Positions 52,536 to 61,282 of a stretch of 64,000 nucleotides of DNA are shown here, one piece after another. The DNA is from Serratia rhizosphaerae (GTDB lineage: Bacteria; Pseudomonadota; Gammaproteobacteria; Enterobacterales; Enterobacteriaceae): positions 3,224,001-3,288,000 of the forward strand of contig NZ_CP041764.1 of NCBI RefSeq assembly GCF_009817885.1, given 5' to 3'. The notes under the pieces were generated by a model, which did no database searches, was not told the DNA's origin, and worked only from the letters and a program-made list of their open reading frames with translations. A program made the position numbers and the translations under genes. Each line of letters begins with the position of its first letter. Position 1 is the first letter of the stretch.

Positions 52536-53243
52536 ATGAGGGCATTGTTGCCGCCGCTGCTGGCCTGTAGCGCTATGGCCAGCTGGCCGGCGCTGGCGCA
52601 GATTGATGAACCGGATATCCACGCCGATTGCCAGAAGGTGGCCGGCTACGCCGAACTGGGCCATAACGCATACCAGAACGGCGATTATACGAAGGCGGCT
52701 GGTATTTTTCGCGATCAGGCGGCCTGGAGTGAATTTTGCGGCTTCAGCGAGCGGGCTACGGCGACGGCGTATAACAACGTCGCGCTGGCGCTGATGCGCG
52801 CCGGGCAATTGTTGAAGGCGCGCGCCTATCTGCTGCTGGCGCCGGACGATGACAAATCACGCCACAATATGGCATTGCTGGAACAGCGGCTGGCGCAACA
52901 GCCGCCGGCGACCGGCCCGGCCGGCGTTTACTGGCAGTATGCCGGGCGCGGCGTCTGGAGCGAAGTGACGGTAGTGCCGCACGGCGATCTGTGGCAAATC
53001 GATTATGCCGGTTATTACATGCCGGGCATGGGGCTGTATTACGGCCCTAATACGGGGGAGTTCGCCGATATATTGCCGATTCAGGGCGGAAAAGCGCTTT
53101 ACCATCAAGATGACGAGGATGATGAGTCTGCCTGCGATGTGACCCTTACCTTCAGCGATGATGCCGTGGATCTGAATTCCCAGGGCGACTGCGGCTTTGG
53201 GCATAACGTTCAGGCGGCGGGACATTTTATTCGGGTCGAGTAA
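52536..53243 (+). CDS. Secreted TPR-like protein
   Basis: 235 residues. The signal peptide ends WPALAQ. Tetratricopeptide-like helices (LGHNAYQNGDYTKAAGIFRD, YNNVALALMRAGQLLKARAY) are followed by a C-terminal beta domain with GVYWQYAGRGVWSEVTVVPH and an acidic patch. It has four cysteines in the mature part, probably disulfide-bonded in the periplasm. Divergent from yddA; function unknown. Confidence 0.75.
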   Translation: MRALLPPLLACSAMASWPALAQIDEPDIHADCQKVAGYAELGHNAYQNGDYTKAAGIFRDQAAWSEFCGFSERATATAYNNVALALMRAGQLLKARAYLLLAPDDDKSRHNMALLEQRLAQQPPATGPAGVYWQYAGRGVWSEVTVVPHGDLWQIDYAGYYMPGMGLYYGPNTGEFADILPIQGGKALYHQDDEDDESACDVTLTFSDDAVDLNSQGDCGFGHNVQAAGHFIRVE

Positions 53244-53251
53244 AACGCCGT

Positions 53252-53272
53252 GCCGCCTTACGCTAAGGCGGC
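53252..53272. terminator. Hairpin between convergent genes
   Basis: GCCGCCTTA, loop CGC, TAAGGCGGC: a perfect 9-bp stem overlapping the stop of the DsbA-like gene, between it and the convergent TPR-like gene. No T run. Confidence 0.5.
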
Positions 53273-53908
53273 GGCGCTGCTCAGTATTTCCTTCCAGCCT
53301 GCAACGTTGTCCAGATAGTTGCCTGCCGCAATGGTATGCAGATCGCCGTTGCTGTCCTGCAGGGCGAAGGTCGGGAACCCCTGGCCGTGCACTTTGGCGA
53401 GGAAGGCCCGGCTTTCAGCGATATGCTGGGCGGTAGGGGCGCCGCGGTTAAAACGCATCTCGGCGATAAACGGCGCCGAAGGCAGCCCCAGTTCGCGCGC
53501 CAGCGCTTCCAGCACCGGTAAATCGGCGATGCGCCGCCCTTCCTGGTAGTGCGCCCGTTGCACCAGGTGCAGCATATCCAGTCCCCGGCCGGCCAGCTGC
53601 TGTGCCGCGAGGATCGCGGTTGTCGGCGGTTCGGAGTCCATGACTGCCGTGTTGTCGCACAGCAAGCCGTTGAAATAGGCGTCGCCGAAGGGCTGCCCGG
53701 TGAGTTCGGCGATGCGTTTATCCTGCGGAATGACATAGTTGCGCCATTCCGGGGTGATTTGACGGCGGTTGCCGCCGGTCAGCATGCCGCCGCCATGCAG
53801 GGCGATGGCCAATCCGGGGATGGTCTGCGCCGCCTTGACCAGCGGGGCAGCGCCGTAGCACCAGCCGCACAGCGGATCATACACGTAATGTAGCGTTACG
53901 TTGCTCAT
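53258..53908 (-). CDS. FrnE/DsbA-like thiol oxidoreductase, cytoplasmic
   Basis: 216 residues, no signal peptide. CGWC sits near the N-terminus in YDPLCGWCYGAAPLVKA. A helical insertion follows, with the cis-Pro of GQGFPTFALQ. This is the DsbA-family subgroup of FrnE-like cytoplasmic proteins. It is downstream of the MBL gene on the same strand (76-base gap) and may be co-regulated with it by the LysR protein at 54976. Confidence 0.88.
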   Translation of the reverse strand: MSNVTLHYVYDPLCGWCYGAAPLVKAAQTIPGLAIALHGGGMLTGGNRRQITPEWRNYVIPQDKRIAELTGQPFGDAYFNGLLCDNTAVMDSEPPTTAILAAQQLAGRGLDMLHLVQRAHYQEGRRIADLPVLEALARELGLPSAPFIAEMRFNRGAPTAQHIAESRAFLAKVHGQGFPTFALQDSNGDLHTIAAGNYLDNVAGWKEILSSAAALA

Positions 53909-53984
53909 GGAATACCTCTTGTCTTGTCGATGCTGCGTCGGATCATGCGGCGCAGCATTCCTGTTGGCTCGTCTCAGTAGCGCT

Positions 53985-54869
53985 TTACTGCGGCCATTTC
54001 ATTTCGCCTTTCAGCACTTTGGCGCTCAGCTCCAGGCTGGAAACGTCTTTCAGCGTCGGGTAGTGTTTTTCCATCGCCGCCACCAGCTGTTTGGCATCCT
54101 TGGCCTGCGGCAGCTCGGCCTCCAGCACCTTCAGATAGTTCTGGGTAAAGGTGACGGATTCCAGCGTTTGCGCGGCGCCGGGCAGATAGTGCCCAGGAAC
54201 GACCCGCTTCGGCTGCAGCGCCTGGATACTGGCCAGCGTTTGCTGCCAGTGCGCGCGCGATTCTGCGCTTTGGTTATCGGCAATCCACGGGTGGATATTA
54301 TTGCCGGCCACCGCCACGCCGCCCACCACGGCTTTCAACGCCGGGATCCATACATAGGTTCGCGCCGGCGTCGGGCCGTTCAGGCCTTTTACCTCAACTT
54401 TTTGCCCGTCGATGGTGAAGCTGTCGCCCGCCAGCGGTTGCGGGACGATCACGCGGGCCGGCGCATTGTCTTTCAGAATCGGCCCCCAATAGGCGATTTT
54501 GCCCTCTTTGGTTGCATTGATTTCTTTGATGGTGCCCGGCGTTGCGATAATTTTTGCTTCGGGAAAAGCGGCTTGAATCACGTCCAGACCGAAATAGAAG
54601 TCCGGATCGGAGTGGCTGATATAGACGGTGGTCAGTTTTTTACCGGTCGACTTGATTTTATCTACCAGCATCTGTGCATCATTGCGCTGGAACTGGGCAT
54701 CGATCAGCGCCACTTCATGCGGGCCGCTGATGATTTCAGAGGAGACCGGGAACACGCTTTTTTCCCCGGGGTTGTAGACCTCCATCGTCAGCGTATCGGC
54801 AGCGCTGGCATAGGTGCTGACGGCGACGACGCCGGTCAGCGTCAGAGCGATAAGTGATTTCTTAAACAT
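53985..54869 (-). CDS. Periplasmic MBL-fold hydrolase, altered metal motif
   Basis: 294 residues. The signal peptide ends STYASA. The metallo-beta-lactamase fold is recognisable (VYISHSDPDFYFGLDVIQAA, GGVAVAGNNIHPW, VVPGHYLPG), but the usual HXHXDH reads HSDPDF. Two of the normal zinc-ligand His are therefore Asp and Phe. Activity may use a different metal arrangement or be lost. Preceded by a LysR-controlled divergent region. Confidence 0.82.
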   Translation of the reverse strand: MFKKSLIALTLTGVVAVSTYASAADTLTMEVYNPGEKSVFPVSSEIISGPHEVALIDAQFQRNDAQMLVDKIKSTGKKLTTVYISHSDPDFYFGLDVIQAAFPEAKIIATPGTIKEINATKEGKIAYWGPILKDNAPARVIVPQPLAGDSFTIDGQKVEVKGLNGPTPARTYVWIPALKAVVGGVAVAGNNIHPWIADNQSAESRAHWQQTLASIQALQPKRVVPGHYLPGAAQTLESVTFTQNYLKVLEAELPQAKDAKQLVAAMEKHYPTLKDVSSLELSAKVLKGEMKWPQ

Positions 54870-54907
54870 TGTCGGGTTGTCCTGTTGGTTTTAACGTTGC
54901 ACAGATG

Positions 54908-54967
54908 TTATGTTGCATAAATCGAATAAAAAACCGGATAATATGCAATTATTGGTTGCATAAATCG
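54908..54967. promoter_or_regulatory. LysR-type operator between divergent genes
   Basis: TTATGTTGCATAA (54908-54920) has the T-N11-A dyad of LysR sites. TTGCATAAATCG occurs twice (54913-54924, 54956-54967), and ATGCAA at about 54942 faces TTGCAT at 54956. It lies in the 106-base gap between the MBL gene and the divergent LysR gene. Confidence 0.75.
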
Positions 54968-54975
54968 GACGAATA

Positions 54976-55887
54976 ATGGATCGCATCACCGCCGCTGAAG
55001 TTTTTGTCGCCATCGTCGAGCGCGGCAGCATGATTGCCGCCGCTGAGGCGCTGGATATGTCGCGCGCCATGGTGACGCGCTATCTGGCGCAGATGGAGCA
55101 GTGGGCGGGGGCGCGTCTGCTGCACCGCACCACGCGCAGACTCAGCCTGACCGATGCGGGCGAGCGCACGTTGGAACGCTGCCGGCAGATGTTGGCGGTC
55201 GCCGGGGAGATCGATCTGGTCGAGGCGGAAGCCAATGTGGAGTTACGCGGTTTGCTGCGCATCACCTGCTCGCAGTCGCTGGGGCAAACCACGCTGGCGG
55301 CGGCGGTGACGCACTACCTGCGGCGCTATCCCCAGGTGGCGGTGGATTTGCAGATGAACAACCGTGCGGTCAATCTGGTGGAAGAACGCATCGATCTGGC
55401 GCTGCGCATCACCAATGAACTCGATCCGAATCTGATTGCCCGGCCGCTATCGCGCTGTGCTTCGGTGGTTTGTGCCACGCCCGCCTATCTGGCGGCGCAC
55501 GGAACGCCACGCCAGCCGCAGGATCTGGCGCTACACAATTGCCTGACGTACTCCTATTTCGGCAAAAGTCTGTGGCATTTTGAGCATCAGGGCGTGAAGT
55601 CGGCGGTGGCGGTCAGCGGCAACCTGAGCGCCAATGAGTCGGTGGTGCTGCTGGCCGGTACCCTGCAGGGAGCCGGTATTTCATTGCAGCCTTACTACTC
55701 CGCGGCGCCGTTGCTGGCCAGCGGCGAGCTGGTGGAGCTGATGCCGGAGTACCAGCCGCAGTCGATGGGGATTTATGGTATCTACACCTCGCGTCGCCAG
55801 CTGCCGGCAACCCTGCGCACCATGCTGGATTTTCTGGTGGAGTGGTTTGCCAGCGATGAAAAGTGGCTGGCGACGCTACGTAAGTAG
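54976..55887 (+). CDS. LysR-family regulator, divergent from the MBL gene
   Basis: 303 residues. The N-terminal HTH spans MIAAAEALDMSRAMVTRYLA. The effector domain is of the CrgA/DsdC-like type (LLRITCSQSLGQTTLAAAVT ... MGIYGIYTSRRQLPATLRTM). Divergence and the shared operator imply it controls the MBL/DsbA-like pair and itself. Inducer unknown. Confidence 0.9.
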   Translation: MDRITAAEVFVAIVERGSMIAAAEALDMSRAMVTRYLAQMEQWAGARLLHRTTRRLSLTDAGERTLERCRQMLAVAGEIDLVEAEANVELRGLLRITCSQSLGQTTLAAAVTHYLRRYPQVAVDLQMNNRAVNLVEERIDLALRITNELDPNLIARPLSRCASVVCATPAYLAAHGTPRQPQDLALHNCLTYSYFGKSLWHFEHQGVKSAVAVSGNLSANESVVLLAGTLQGAGISLQPYYSAAPLLASGELVELMPEYQPQSMGIYGIYTSRRQLPATLRTMLDFLVEWFASDEKWLATLRK

Positions 55888-56201
55888 CGTATGAGGTCAG
55901 GTAACATATCGTCACAGTTTTCATCGTCAGGCCATTCAAGCGCTTAGCGTCGGAATGACGACTTTTTATGCGCGCCGGACCACCTGCGCTGGTTTTCCGG
56001 TTGGACGGCGTGTTATTTCTATCACGTGTAAATGGCTATTTATTCTTAATAATTATAAGGTTATATCCTTTATTTAGCCCGATTTCACACCTCTATCACC
56101 CTTATTACGGGCGGCCATTCCGGTCGGCCCGCGTTTGTTGTTGTTTGTCTCTGGTCCGCGGCGCTAGACGCCGGGACGCTTTAAGATTGGGAGCGTAATA
56201 C
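55888..56201. other. Intergenic region upstream of the MFS gene
   Basis: About 310 bases, no gene. A GTCC..GGCG-CTAGA-CGCC..GGAC imperfect hairpin at about 56153-56178 lies just before the MFS gene and could affect its expression. A small dyad CGTC/GACG follows the LysR stop. Confidence 0.4.
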
Positions 56202-57359
56202 ATGCCTGTTTCTCTGTTGGCGCTGGCACTCAGTGCATTCGCCATCGGCACTACCGAGTTTGTCATTATGGGGCTGCTGCCCGACGTGGCGGGCGATCTG
56301 CAGGTCTCTATCCCCGCAGCGGGATGGTTAATCAGCGGCTATGCCCTCGGCGTGGCGATCGGCGCGCCGATTATGGCGCTGCTGACCGCGCGCCTGCCGC
56401 GTAAAAAAACGCTGTTGTTGCTGATGGCGATTTTTATTGTCGGCAACGTGATGTGCGCATTGGGCTATAGCTACGGCTTCCTGATGCTGGCGCGTATTAT
56501 CACCGCCCTGTGTCACGGCGCTTTCTTCGGCATTGGCGCAGTGGTGGCCGCCAATCTGGTGGCCCCTAATCGCCGGGCTTCCGCGGTGGCGCTGATGTTT
56601 ACCGGCCTGACGCTGGCTAACGTGCTGGGCGTGCCGCTGGGCACCGCGCTGGGGCAGGCGCTGGGATGGCGCTCCACCTTCTGGGCGGTGGCGCTGATTG
56701 GCGTTGCGGCGCTGCTGGCGCTGTACAGTAAATTGCCGACGGTCAACGATGAGGCGCCGACCGAGCTGAAAAAAGAGCTGGCGGCGTTACGCGGCGCCGG
56801 CGTCTGGCTGTCGCTGTCGATGACGGTGGTCTTCGCCGCCTCAATGTTTACGCTGTTCACCTATATCGCACCGTTGCTGACCGAGGTGACCGGCGTTTCG
56901 CCGCAGGGCGTCAGTTGGACCCTGCTGCTGATGGGCGTCGGCCTGACGCTGGGTAATATTCTGGGCGGCCGGTTGGCGGACTGGCGTCTGGGCGTGACGC
57001 TGGCGGGGATTTTTCTGTCGATTGCGCTGTTTGCCGCATTATTCAGCTGGACCAGCGGCGCGCTGATCCCGGCGGAGATTACGCTGTTTCTGTGGGCTGC
57101 AGCCTCGTTCGCTGCGGTGCCGGCGCTGCAGATCAACGTGGTGACCTACGGCAAGAAAGCGCCGAACCTGATCTCGACCCTGAATATCGCCGCCTTTAAC
57201 TTGGGCAATGCGCTGGGCGCCTGGCTGGGCGGCCTGGTGATTGCCCGGGGGCTGGGGCTGACGGCGGTGCCGCTGGCGGCTGCGGCGATGGCGCTGGCGG
57301 GGTTGCTGCTGTGCCTGATTACCTTTGGCCGGGTGCGTCGCCGGGCGGCCGGGCAGTAA
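56202..57359 (+). CDS. MFS exporter, AraJ/YdhP (DHA1) type
   Basis: 385 residues, twelve membrane spans. The first span has LALSAFAIGTTEFVIMGLLP, shared by AraJ, YdhP and related drug exporters. The loop 2-3 motif is ALLTARLPRKKTLLLL, and the motif C-like helix is LTLANVLGVPLGTALG. A proton-driven exporter of sugars or drugs in the inner membrane; substrate unknown. Its 3' end overlaps the lysR gene on the other strand by 41 bases. Confidence 0.88.
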   Translation: MPVSLLALALSAFAIGTTEFVIMGLLPDVAGDLQVSIPAAGWLISGYALGVAIGAPIMALLTARLPRKKTLLLLMAIFIVGNVMCALGYSYGFLMLARIITALCHGAFFGIGAVVAANLVAPNRRASAVALMFTGLTLANVLGVPLGTALGQALGWRSTFWAVALIGVAALLALYSKLPTVNDEAPTELKKELAALRGAGVWLSLSMTVVFAASMFTLFTYIAPLLTEVTGVSPQGVSWTLLLMGVGLTLGNILGGRLADWRLGVTLAGIFLSIALFAALFSWTSGALIPAEITLFLWAAASFAAVPALQINVVTYGKKAPNLISTLNIAAFNLGNALGAWLGGLVIARGLGLTAVPLAAAAMALAGLLLCLITFGRVRRRAAGQ

Positions 57360-58272
57360 GCGCCGCCAGACGGGCGGGGAAAGACGCCGCCTGTTGGTGT
57401 AAATGATCGATAAAAGCACTGACCAGCGTGGAAGAAGGGCGGTGCAGCGGCCGGATCAGGCTGACGGTGAACGGCACCTCGATGCTGAACGGCCGCAGTT
57501 CCACGCCGCCGGCGGCGGCATAGTCCAGCGCGGTCAGCGGGTTGACGATGGAGAGGCCGATGCCGGCCTGCACCATGGCGCAGACCGAAGCCGCGCTGTG
57601 GGTCTCCATCACCATGCGTCGGTTAACCTGCTGCTCGCTGAACAGCGCGTCCAGCAGCTGCCGGTAACTGTCGGTATTCGACAGGCTGATAAAATTCTCG
57701 CCGCCGAAGTCCTGCGGCGTGAGTTGGTCATTGGCCAGCAGCGGATGCCCGCTCGGCAGCACGCAGACCTCATTCAGCGTCATCAGCGGAATGCGCTCCG
57801 TGCCGGCCGGCGTCAGCGTATTCTCGGTCAGCCCCAGATCGTGGCGCTGCGCCGACAGCCACTCTTCCAGCAGCGGCGACTCCTGCGGCACCACGCTGAA
57901 GCTGACTTCCGGGTAGCGATCGAGAAACGGTCTGCATACCGCCGGCAACAGCGACTGTGAAAATACCGGCAGACAGGCGATGGAAAGCTGCGCCTGGTGA
58001 AACTGGCGAATGCCGTCCGCCGCGGTCTTAATGCGTTCCAGGCCGTAATAGGAGCGCTGCACCTCTTCAAACAGCCGTAATCCCTCCACGGTCGCCACCA
58101 GGCGACCCCTGATCCGATCAAACAGCCGCAGCTGTACCTGCTTTTCAAAGCGCGCCAGCTCACGGCTGACGGTGGGCTGTGAGGTATGCAGCAGCGCGGC
58201 CGCTTCGGTGAGGTTGCCGGTGGTCATCACCGCATGGAAGATTTCAATCTGGCGCAGACTAATGGCGGACAT
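57319..58272 (-). CDS. lysR: LysR, activator of lysA
   Basis: 317 residues from MSAISLRQIEIFHAVMTTGN (an upstream in-frame Met is not supported). The HTH is LTEAAALLHTSQPTVSRELA. The effector domain binds diaminopimelate/lysine in E. coli LysR. Divergent from lysA with a 136-base gap, the defining layout of the lysR-lysA pair. It activates lysA when diaminopimelate is available. Confidence 0.93.
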   Translation of the reverse strand: MSAISLRQIEIFHAVMTTGNLTEAAALLHTSQPTVSRELARFEKQVQLRLFDRIRGRLVATVEGLRLFEEVQRSYYGLERIKTAADGIRQFHQAQLSIACLPVFSQSLLPAVCRPFLDRYPEVSFSVVPQESPLLEEWLSAQRHDLGLTENTLTPAGTERIPLMTLNEVCVLPSGHPLLANDQLTPQDFGGENFISLSNTDSYRQLLDALFSEQQVNRRMVMETHSAASVCAMVQAGIGLSIVNPLTALDYAAAGGVELRPFSIEVPFTVSLIRPLHRPSSTLVSAFIDHLHQQAASFPARLAALTARPPGDAPGQR

Positions 58273-58408
58273 GGCTTCTCCGGCGCGGGCTGAGACATAA
58301 AGCCATATCATAAATGAATAGACTTACGCTAAATAGATATTTTTCTCCCGCCCCGGCCTTCGGCACAATGGCGTTAACAGAATGCATCATTATTTGGGAA
58401 TTGCCGCC

Positions 58409-59665
58409 ATGCCACGTGCTTTACATGACACCTCAACCGCATTGAACGCCGCCAATTTACTCACGCTGCCGGCCCGCTTCGGCTGCCCGGTTTGGGCCTA
58501 CGATGCGCAGATCGTCCGTGAACGTATCGCACAGCTGCGTCACTTTGACGTGATCCGCTTCGCCCAGAAGGCCTGTTCGAATATTCATATTCTGCGCCTG
58601 ATGCGCGAGCAGGGCGTCCGGGTGGATTCCGTATCGCTGGGAGAAATTGAGCGTGCGCTGCATGCCGGCTATCAGCCGGGTGGTGAAGAGATTGTCTTTA
58701 CTGCCGACGTGCTGGATCAGGCGACGCTGGCGCGCGTCTGCGAGCTGAAAGTTCCGGTAAATGCCGGTTCTATCGATATGCTGGAGCAGTTGGGGCAGCA
58801 CGGTGACGGGCATCCGGTGTGGCTGCGCATCAACCCGGGCTTTGGTCATGGGCACAGCCAGAAAACCAATACCGGCGGTGAAAACAGCAAGCACGGCATT
58901 TGGTATGCCGATTTGCCGCAGGCGGTGGAAGTGATTCAACGCCATGGCCTGAAGCTGCTGGGCGTACATATGCATATTGGCTCAGGCGTGGATTATCAGC
59001 ATCTGGAGCGTGTATGCGACGCCATGGTGCAGCAGGTGATTGCGCTGGGGATGGATATTGGGGCGATTTCCGCCGGCGGCGGCCTGTCGATTCCGTATCA
59101 GGCCGGCGAAGAGGCGATCGATACCGAACACTATTTTGGCCTGTGGAACAGCGCGCGCGAGCGCATTGCCGCCCACCTGGGGCACCCGGTCAAACTGGAG
59201 ATCGAGCCGGGGCGCTTCCTGATGGCCGAGGCGGGCGTGCTGGTAGCGGAAGTGCGCGCGGTGAAAGATATGGGCAGCCGTCACTTTGTGTTGGTCGACG
59301 CCGGTTTTAACGACCTGATGCGCCCGGCAATGTACGGCAGCTATCACCATATTTCGCTGCTGCCTGCCGACGGACGCGCTACCGATGCTCAACCGCTGCG
59401 CGATACGGTGATTGCCGGGCCGCTGTGCGAATCCGGCGATGTGTTTACCCAGCAGGTGGGCGGCGGGGTGGAAACCCGGGCATTGCCGCCGGTGCAGGTG
59501 GGCGACTATCTGGTGTTCCACGACACCGGCGCTTACGGTTCCTCCATGTCCTCCAACTACAACAGCCGGCCGCTGCTGCCGGAGGTCCTGTTTGATCGGG
59601 GTGAGGCGCGGCTGATTCGTCGCCGGCAGACCATTGAAGAGCTGATCGCGCTGGAACAGGTATAA
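58409..59665 (+). CDS. lysA: Diaminopimelate decarboxylase
   Basis: 418 residues. PLP enzyme that makes lysine from meso-diaminopimelate. FAQKACSNIHILRLMREQGV has the Lys that binds PLP. The phosphate-binding and specificity motifs are GGENSKHGIW, HMHIGSGVDY, ISAGGGLSIPY and VAGPLCESGD-like IAGPLCESGD. The ATG at 58409 gives MPRALHDTSTALNAANLLTL, matching family N-termini; the open frame upstream is not needed. Confidence 0.97.
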   Translation: MPRALHDTSTALNAANLLTLPARFGCPVWAYDAQIVRERIAQLRHFDVIRFAQKACSNIHILRLMREQGVRVDSVSLGEIERALHAGYQPGGEEIVFTADVLDQATLARVCELKVPVNAGSIDMLEQLGQHGDGHPVWLRINPGFGHGHSQKTNTGGENSKHGIWYADLPQAVEVIQRHGLKLLGVHMHIGSGVDYQHLERVCDAMVQQVIALGMDIGAISAGGGLSIPYQAGEEAIDTEHYFGLWNSARERIAAHLGHPVKLEIEPGRFLMAEAGVLVAEVRAVKDMGSRHFVLVDAGFNDLMRPAMYGSYHHISLLPADGRATDAQPLRDTVIAGPLCESGDVFTQQVGGGVETRALPPVQVGDYLVFHDTGAYGSSMSSNYNSRPLLPEVLFDRGEARLIRRRQTIEELIALEQV

Positions 59666-59683
59666 CGCAGGCGCGGGCGCCCG

Positions 59684-60694
59684 CTAGCCGGCATAGGGAC
59701 CGGGCGCCACCGACTCACGCAGCCTCAGTTCGCCGGTAAACGGCGTCAAAGGTTGTACCTCTTCGCCGTTAAGCAGCCGGAACGCCTGGGCGATAGCGGC
59801 TTCAATCATCATATCGATCGGCAGATAGACGGTAGAGAGCGCCGGCTGCAGATAGGCGGCGCTAGGTTCGTCATCGAAACCAAAAATAGATACGTCCTGC
59901 GGCAGACGTTTGCCGGCCTGGCACAGCGCCTTCATGGCGCCGATCGCCATGTCGTCATTGCTGGCGAACAGCGCGCTGAAATCGACGCGGGCATTCAGCA
60001 GCGTTTGGCAGCCGTGATACCCGCTGGGTACGCTGCTGTCGCCGTGCGCCACCCGCGCCGCGTCAAAAGCAATCTGATGGTGCTCCAGCGCCTGCCGATA
60101 ACCCGCCAGCCGCGCCTGAGCGGTCGGCGTGGCGATCGGGCCGGTAATACAGGCTATTTCCCGGTGTCCCTGCGCAATCAGATAGGTAACCGCATCGAAC
60201 GCCGCCTGCTGCTGTTCGAAGAACACGCAGCGCTCGCGCGCCAGAGGCAGATCGCGGTTGATCACCATCACCGGCACCGGCAGGCGCTCAAACAGCGCCA
60301 TCAGCGCCGCTTCATCGGTAAAACGGGTGTAGAGAATAATGGCGTCGCAGCGGCGGTCGGCCAGCAGTTGCACCGCCTGCAGCTCATCCTCCGGCGTATC
60401 GTGTCCGTCGGTCACCACCAAATGTTTGCCGCTGGCTTCGATCAGTTTGGCGGCCTGACGCAGCAGCCGGCCGAAATAGGGGCCGTCGAAATTGGACACC
60501 ACCAGGCCGATGCTGTTGGAACTTTTGTTAGCCAGCGACTGGGCGAGAAAGTTCGGCCGATAGCCCAACTCATCCATCGCTTTGAACACCGCATCCCGCG
60601 TGCTCTTTTTCACCTGTCCGGTGCCATTTAACACGCGCGATACCGTGGCTTTCGACACGCCCGCGCGAATGGATACATCCAACATGGTGATCAT
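59684..60694 (-). CDS. LacI-family regulator of beta-glucoside genes
   Basis: 336 residues. The HTH and hinge run MLDVSIRAGVSKATVSRVLN, then NFLAQSLANKSSNSIGLV. The periplasmic-binding-like domain has ASNDDMAIGAMKALCQAGKR, SIFGFDDEPSAAY. Resembles AscG/CelR-type repressors of cellobiose or arbutin PTS operons. It precedes a PTS IIA gene on the same strand and the divergent IIC-GH1 operon, with operator repeats between. Confidence 0.9.
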   Translation of the reverse strand: MITMLDVSIRAGVSKATVSRVLNGTGQVKKSTRDAVFKAMDELGYRPNFLAQSLANKSSNSIGLVVSNFDGPYFGRLLRQAAKLIEASGKHLVVTDGHDTPEDELQAVQLLADRRCDAIILYTRFTDEAALMALFERLPVPVMVINRDLPLARERCVFFEQQQAAFDAVTYLIAQGHREIACITGPIATPTAQARLAGYRQALEHHQIAFDAARVAHGDSSVPSGYHGCQTLLNARVDFSALFASNDDMAIGAMKALCQAGKRLPQDVSIFGFDDEPSAAYLQPALSTVYLPIDMMIEAAIAQAFRLLNGEEVQPLTPFTGELRLRESVAPGPYAG

Positions 60695-60778
60695 GACCGG
60701 CTAACCTCTGTCTGCAAACGTCCGCTGTGGAAATGCTGGCAGTCTAGCATAGCGGCAGCCCAAGGGCAGCGCGCGACA

Positions 60779-61102
60779 TCATGCCGGATTGGCGAACACT
60801 TCCTGACGCAGCAGCACGATCTCCTGCGCCAGATCGTGGCACAGCATGGCGGTCATCAAATGATCCTGTGCGTGCACCATGATCAGATTCACCGGGATCT
60901 TGCCCGCGCCTTCATCCAGGCCGATCAATTGCGTCTGTACGGCGTGCGCCGCGCGGGAGGCAGCTTGTGATGCCGCCAGCGCCTCCTCCGCCTGCTGCCA
61001 CTGCCGCTGACGGGCCGCCTGAATTGCCGTCATGGCGTGAGATCGCGCTTCACCCGCATTGATCAATAATTCCATTACCGTCTGCTCCAGATCTATGCTC
61101 AT
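60779..61102 (-). CDS. PTS lactose/cellobiose-type IIA component
   Basis: 107 residues, all-helical. The phospho-acceptor His lies in LIMVHAQDHLMTAMLCHDL, and the N-terminal VMELLINAGEARSHAMTAIQ is typical of ChbA/CelC/LacF. It passes phosphate from HPr to a IIB partner, which is not encoded between here and the window end and may lie beyond. Divergent from the IIC gene. Confidence 0.92.
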   Translation of the reverse strand: MSIDLEQTVMELLINAGEARSHAMTAIQAARQRQWQQAEEALAASQAASRAAHAVQTQLIGLDEGAGKIPVNLIMVHAQDHLMTAMLCHDLAQEIVLLRQEVFANPA

Positions 61103-61114
61103 TCTATGTCCACC

Positions 61115-61220
61115 GGTATGCCAAAATTGGTTTTTTCATCATATTGGAATTCCAATATTGACTTGTGAGAGTGCGGTCACAGAAAAATAATCCAGTTAAC
61201 CTATTTTTTGGTATGCCAAA
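61115..61220. promoter_or_regulatory. Operators of the beta-glucoside PTS
   Basis: GGTATGCCAAA occurs exactly at 61115-61125 and at 61210-61220; the second is within the near-palindrome TTTGGTATGCCAAA. Between them ATATTGGAATTCCAATAT (61141-61158) is a perfect 18-bp palindrome, directly followed by TTGACT, a -35-like element. Paired operators flanking a divergent promoter region suggest looping by the LacI-type regulator. Confidence 0.78.
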
Positions 61221-61282
61221 TCGCGAGAGACGCGGTACGCGAATCGGTCATCTGATCAAGCACAACACAATAGGGGCGTGTC

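Noticed and set aside
58273..58408. Lysine riboswitch upstream of lysA
   Set aside because: The gap is only 136 bases with no riboswitch-like stems; the divergent lysR explains control.
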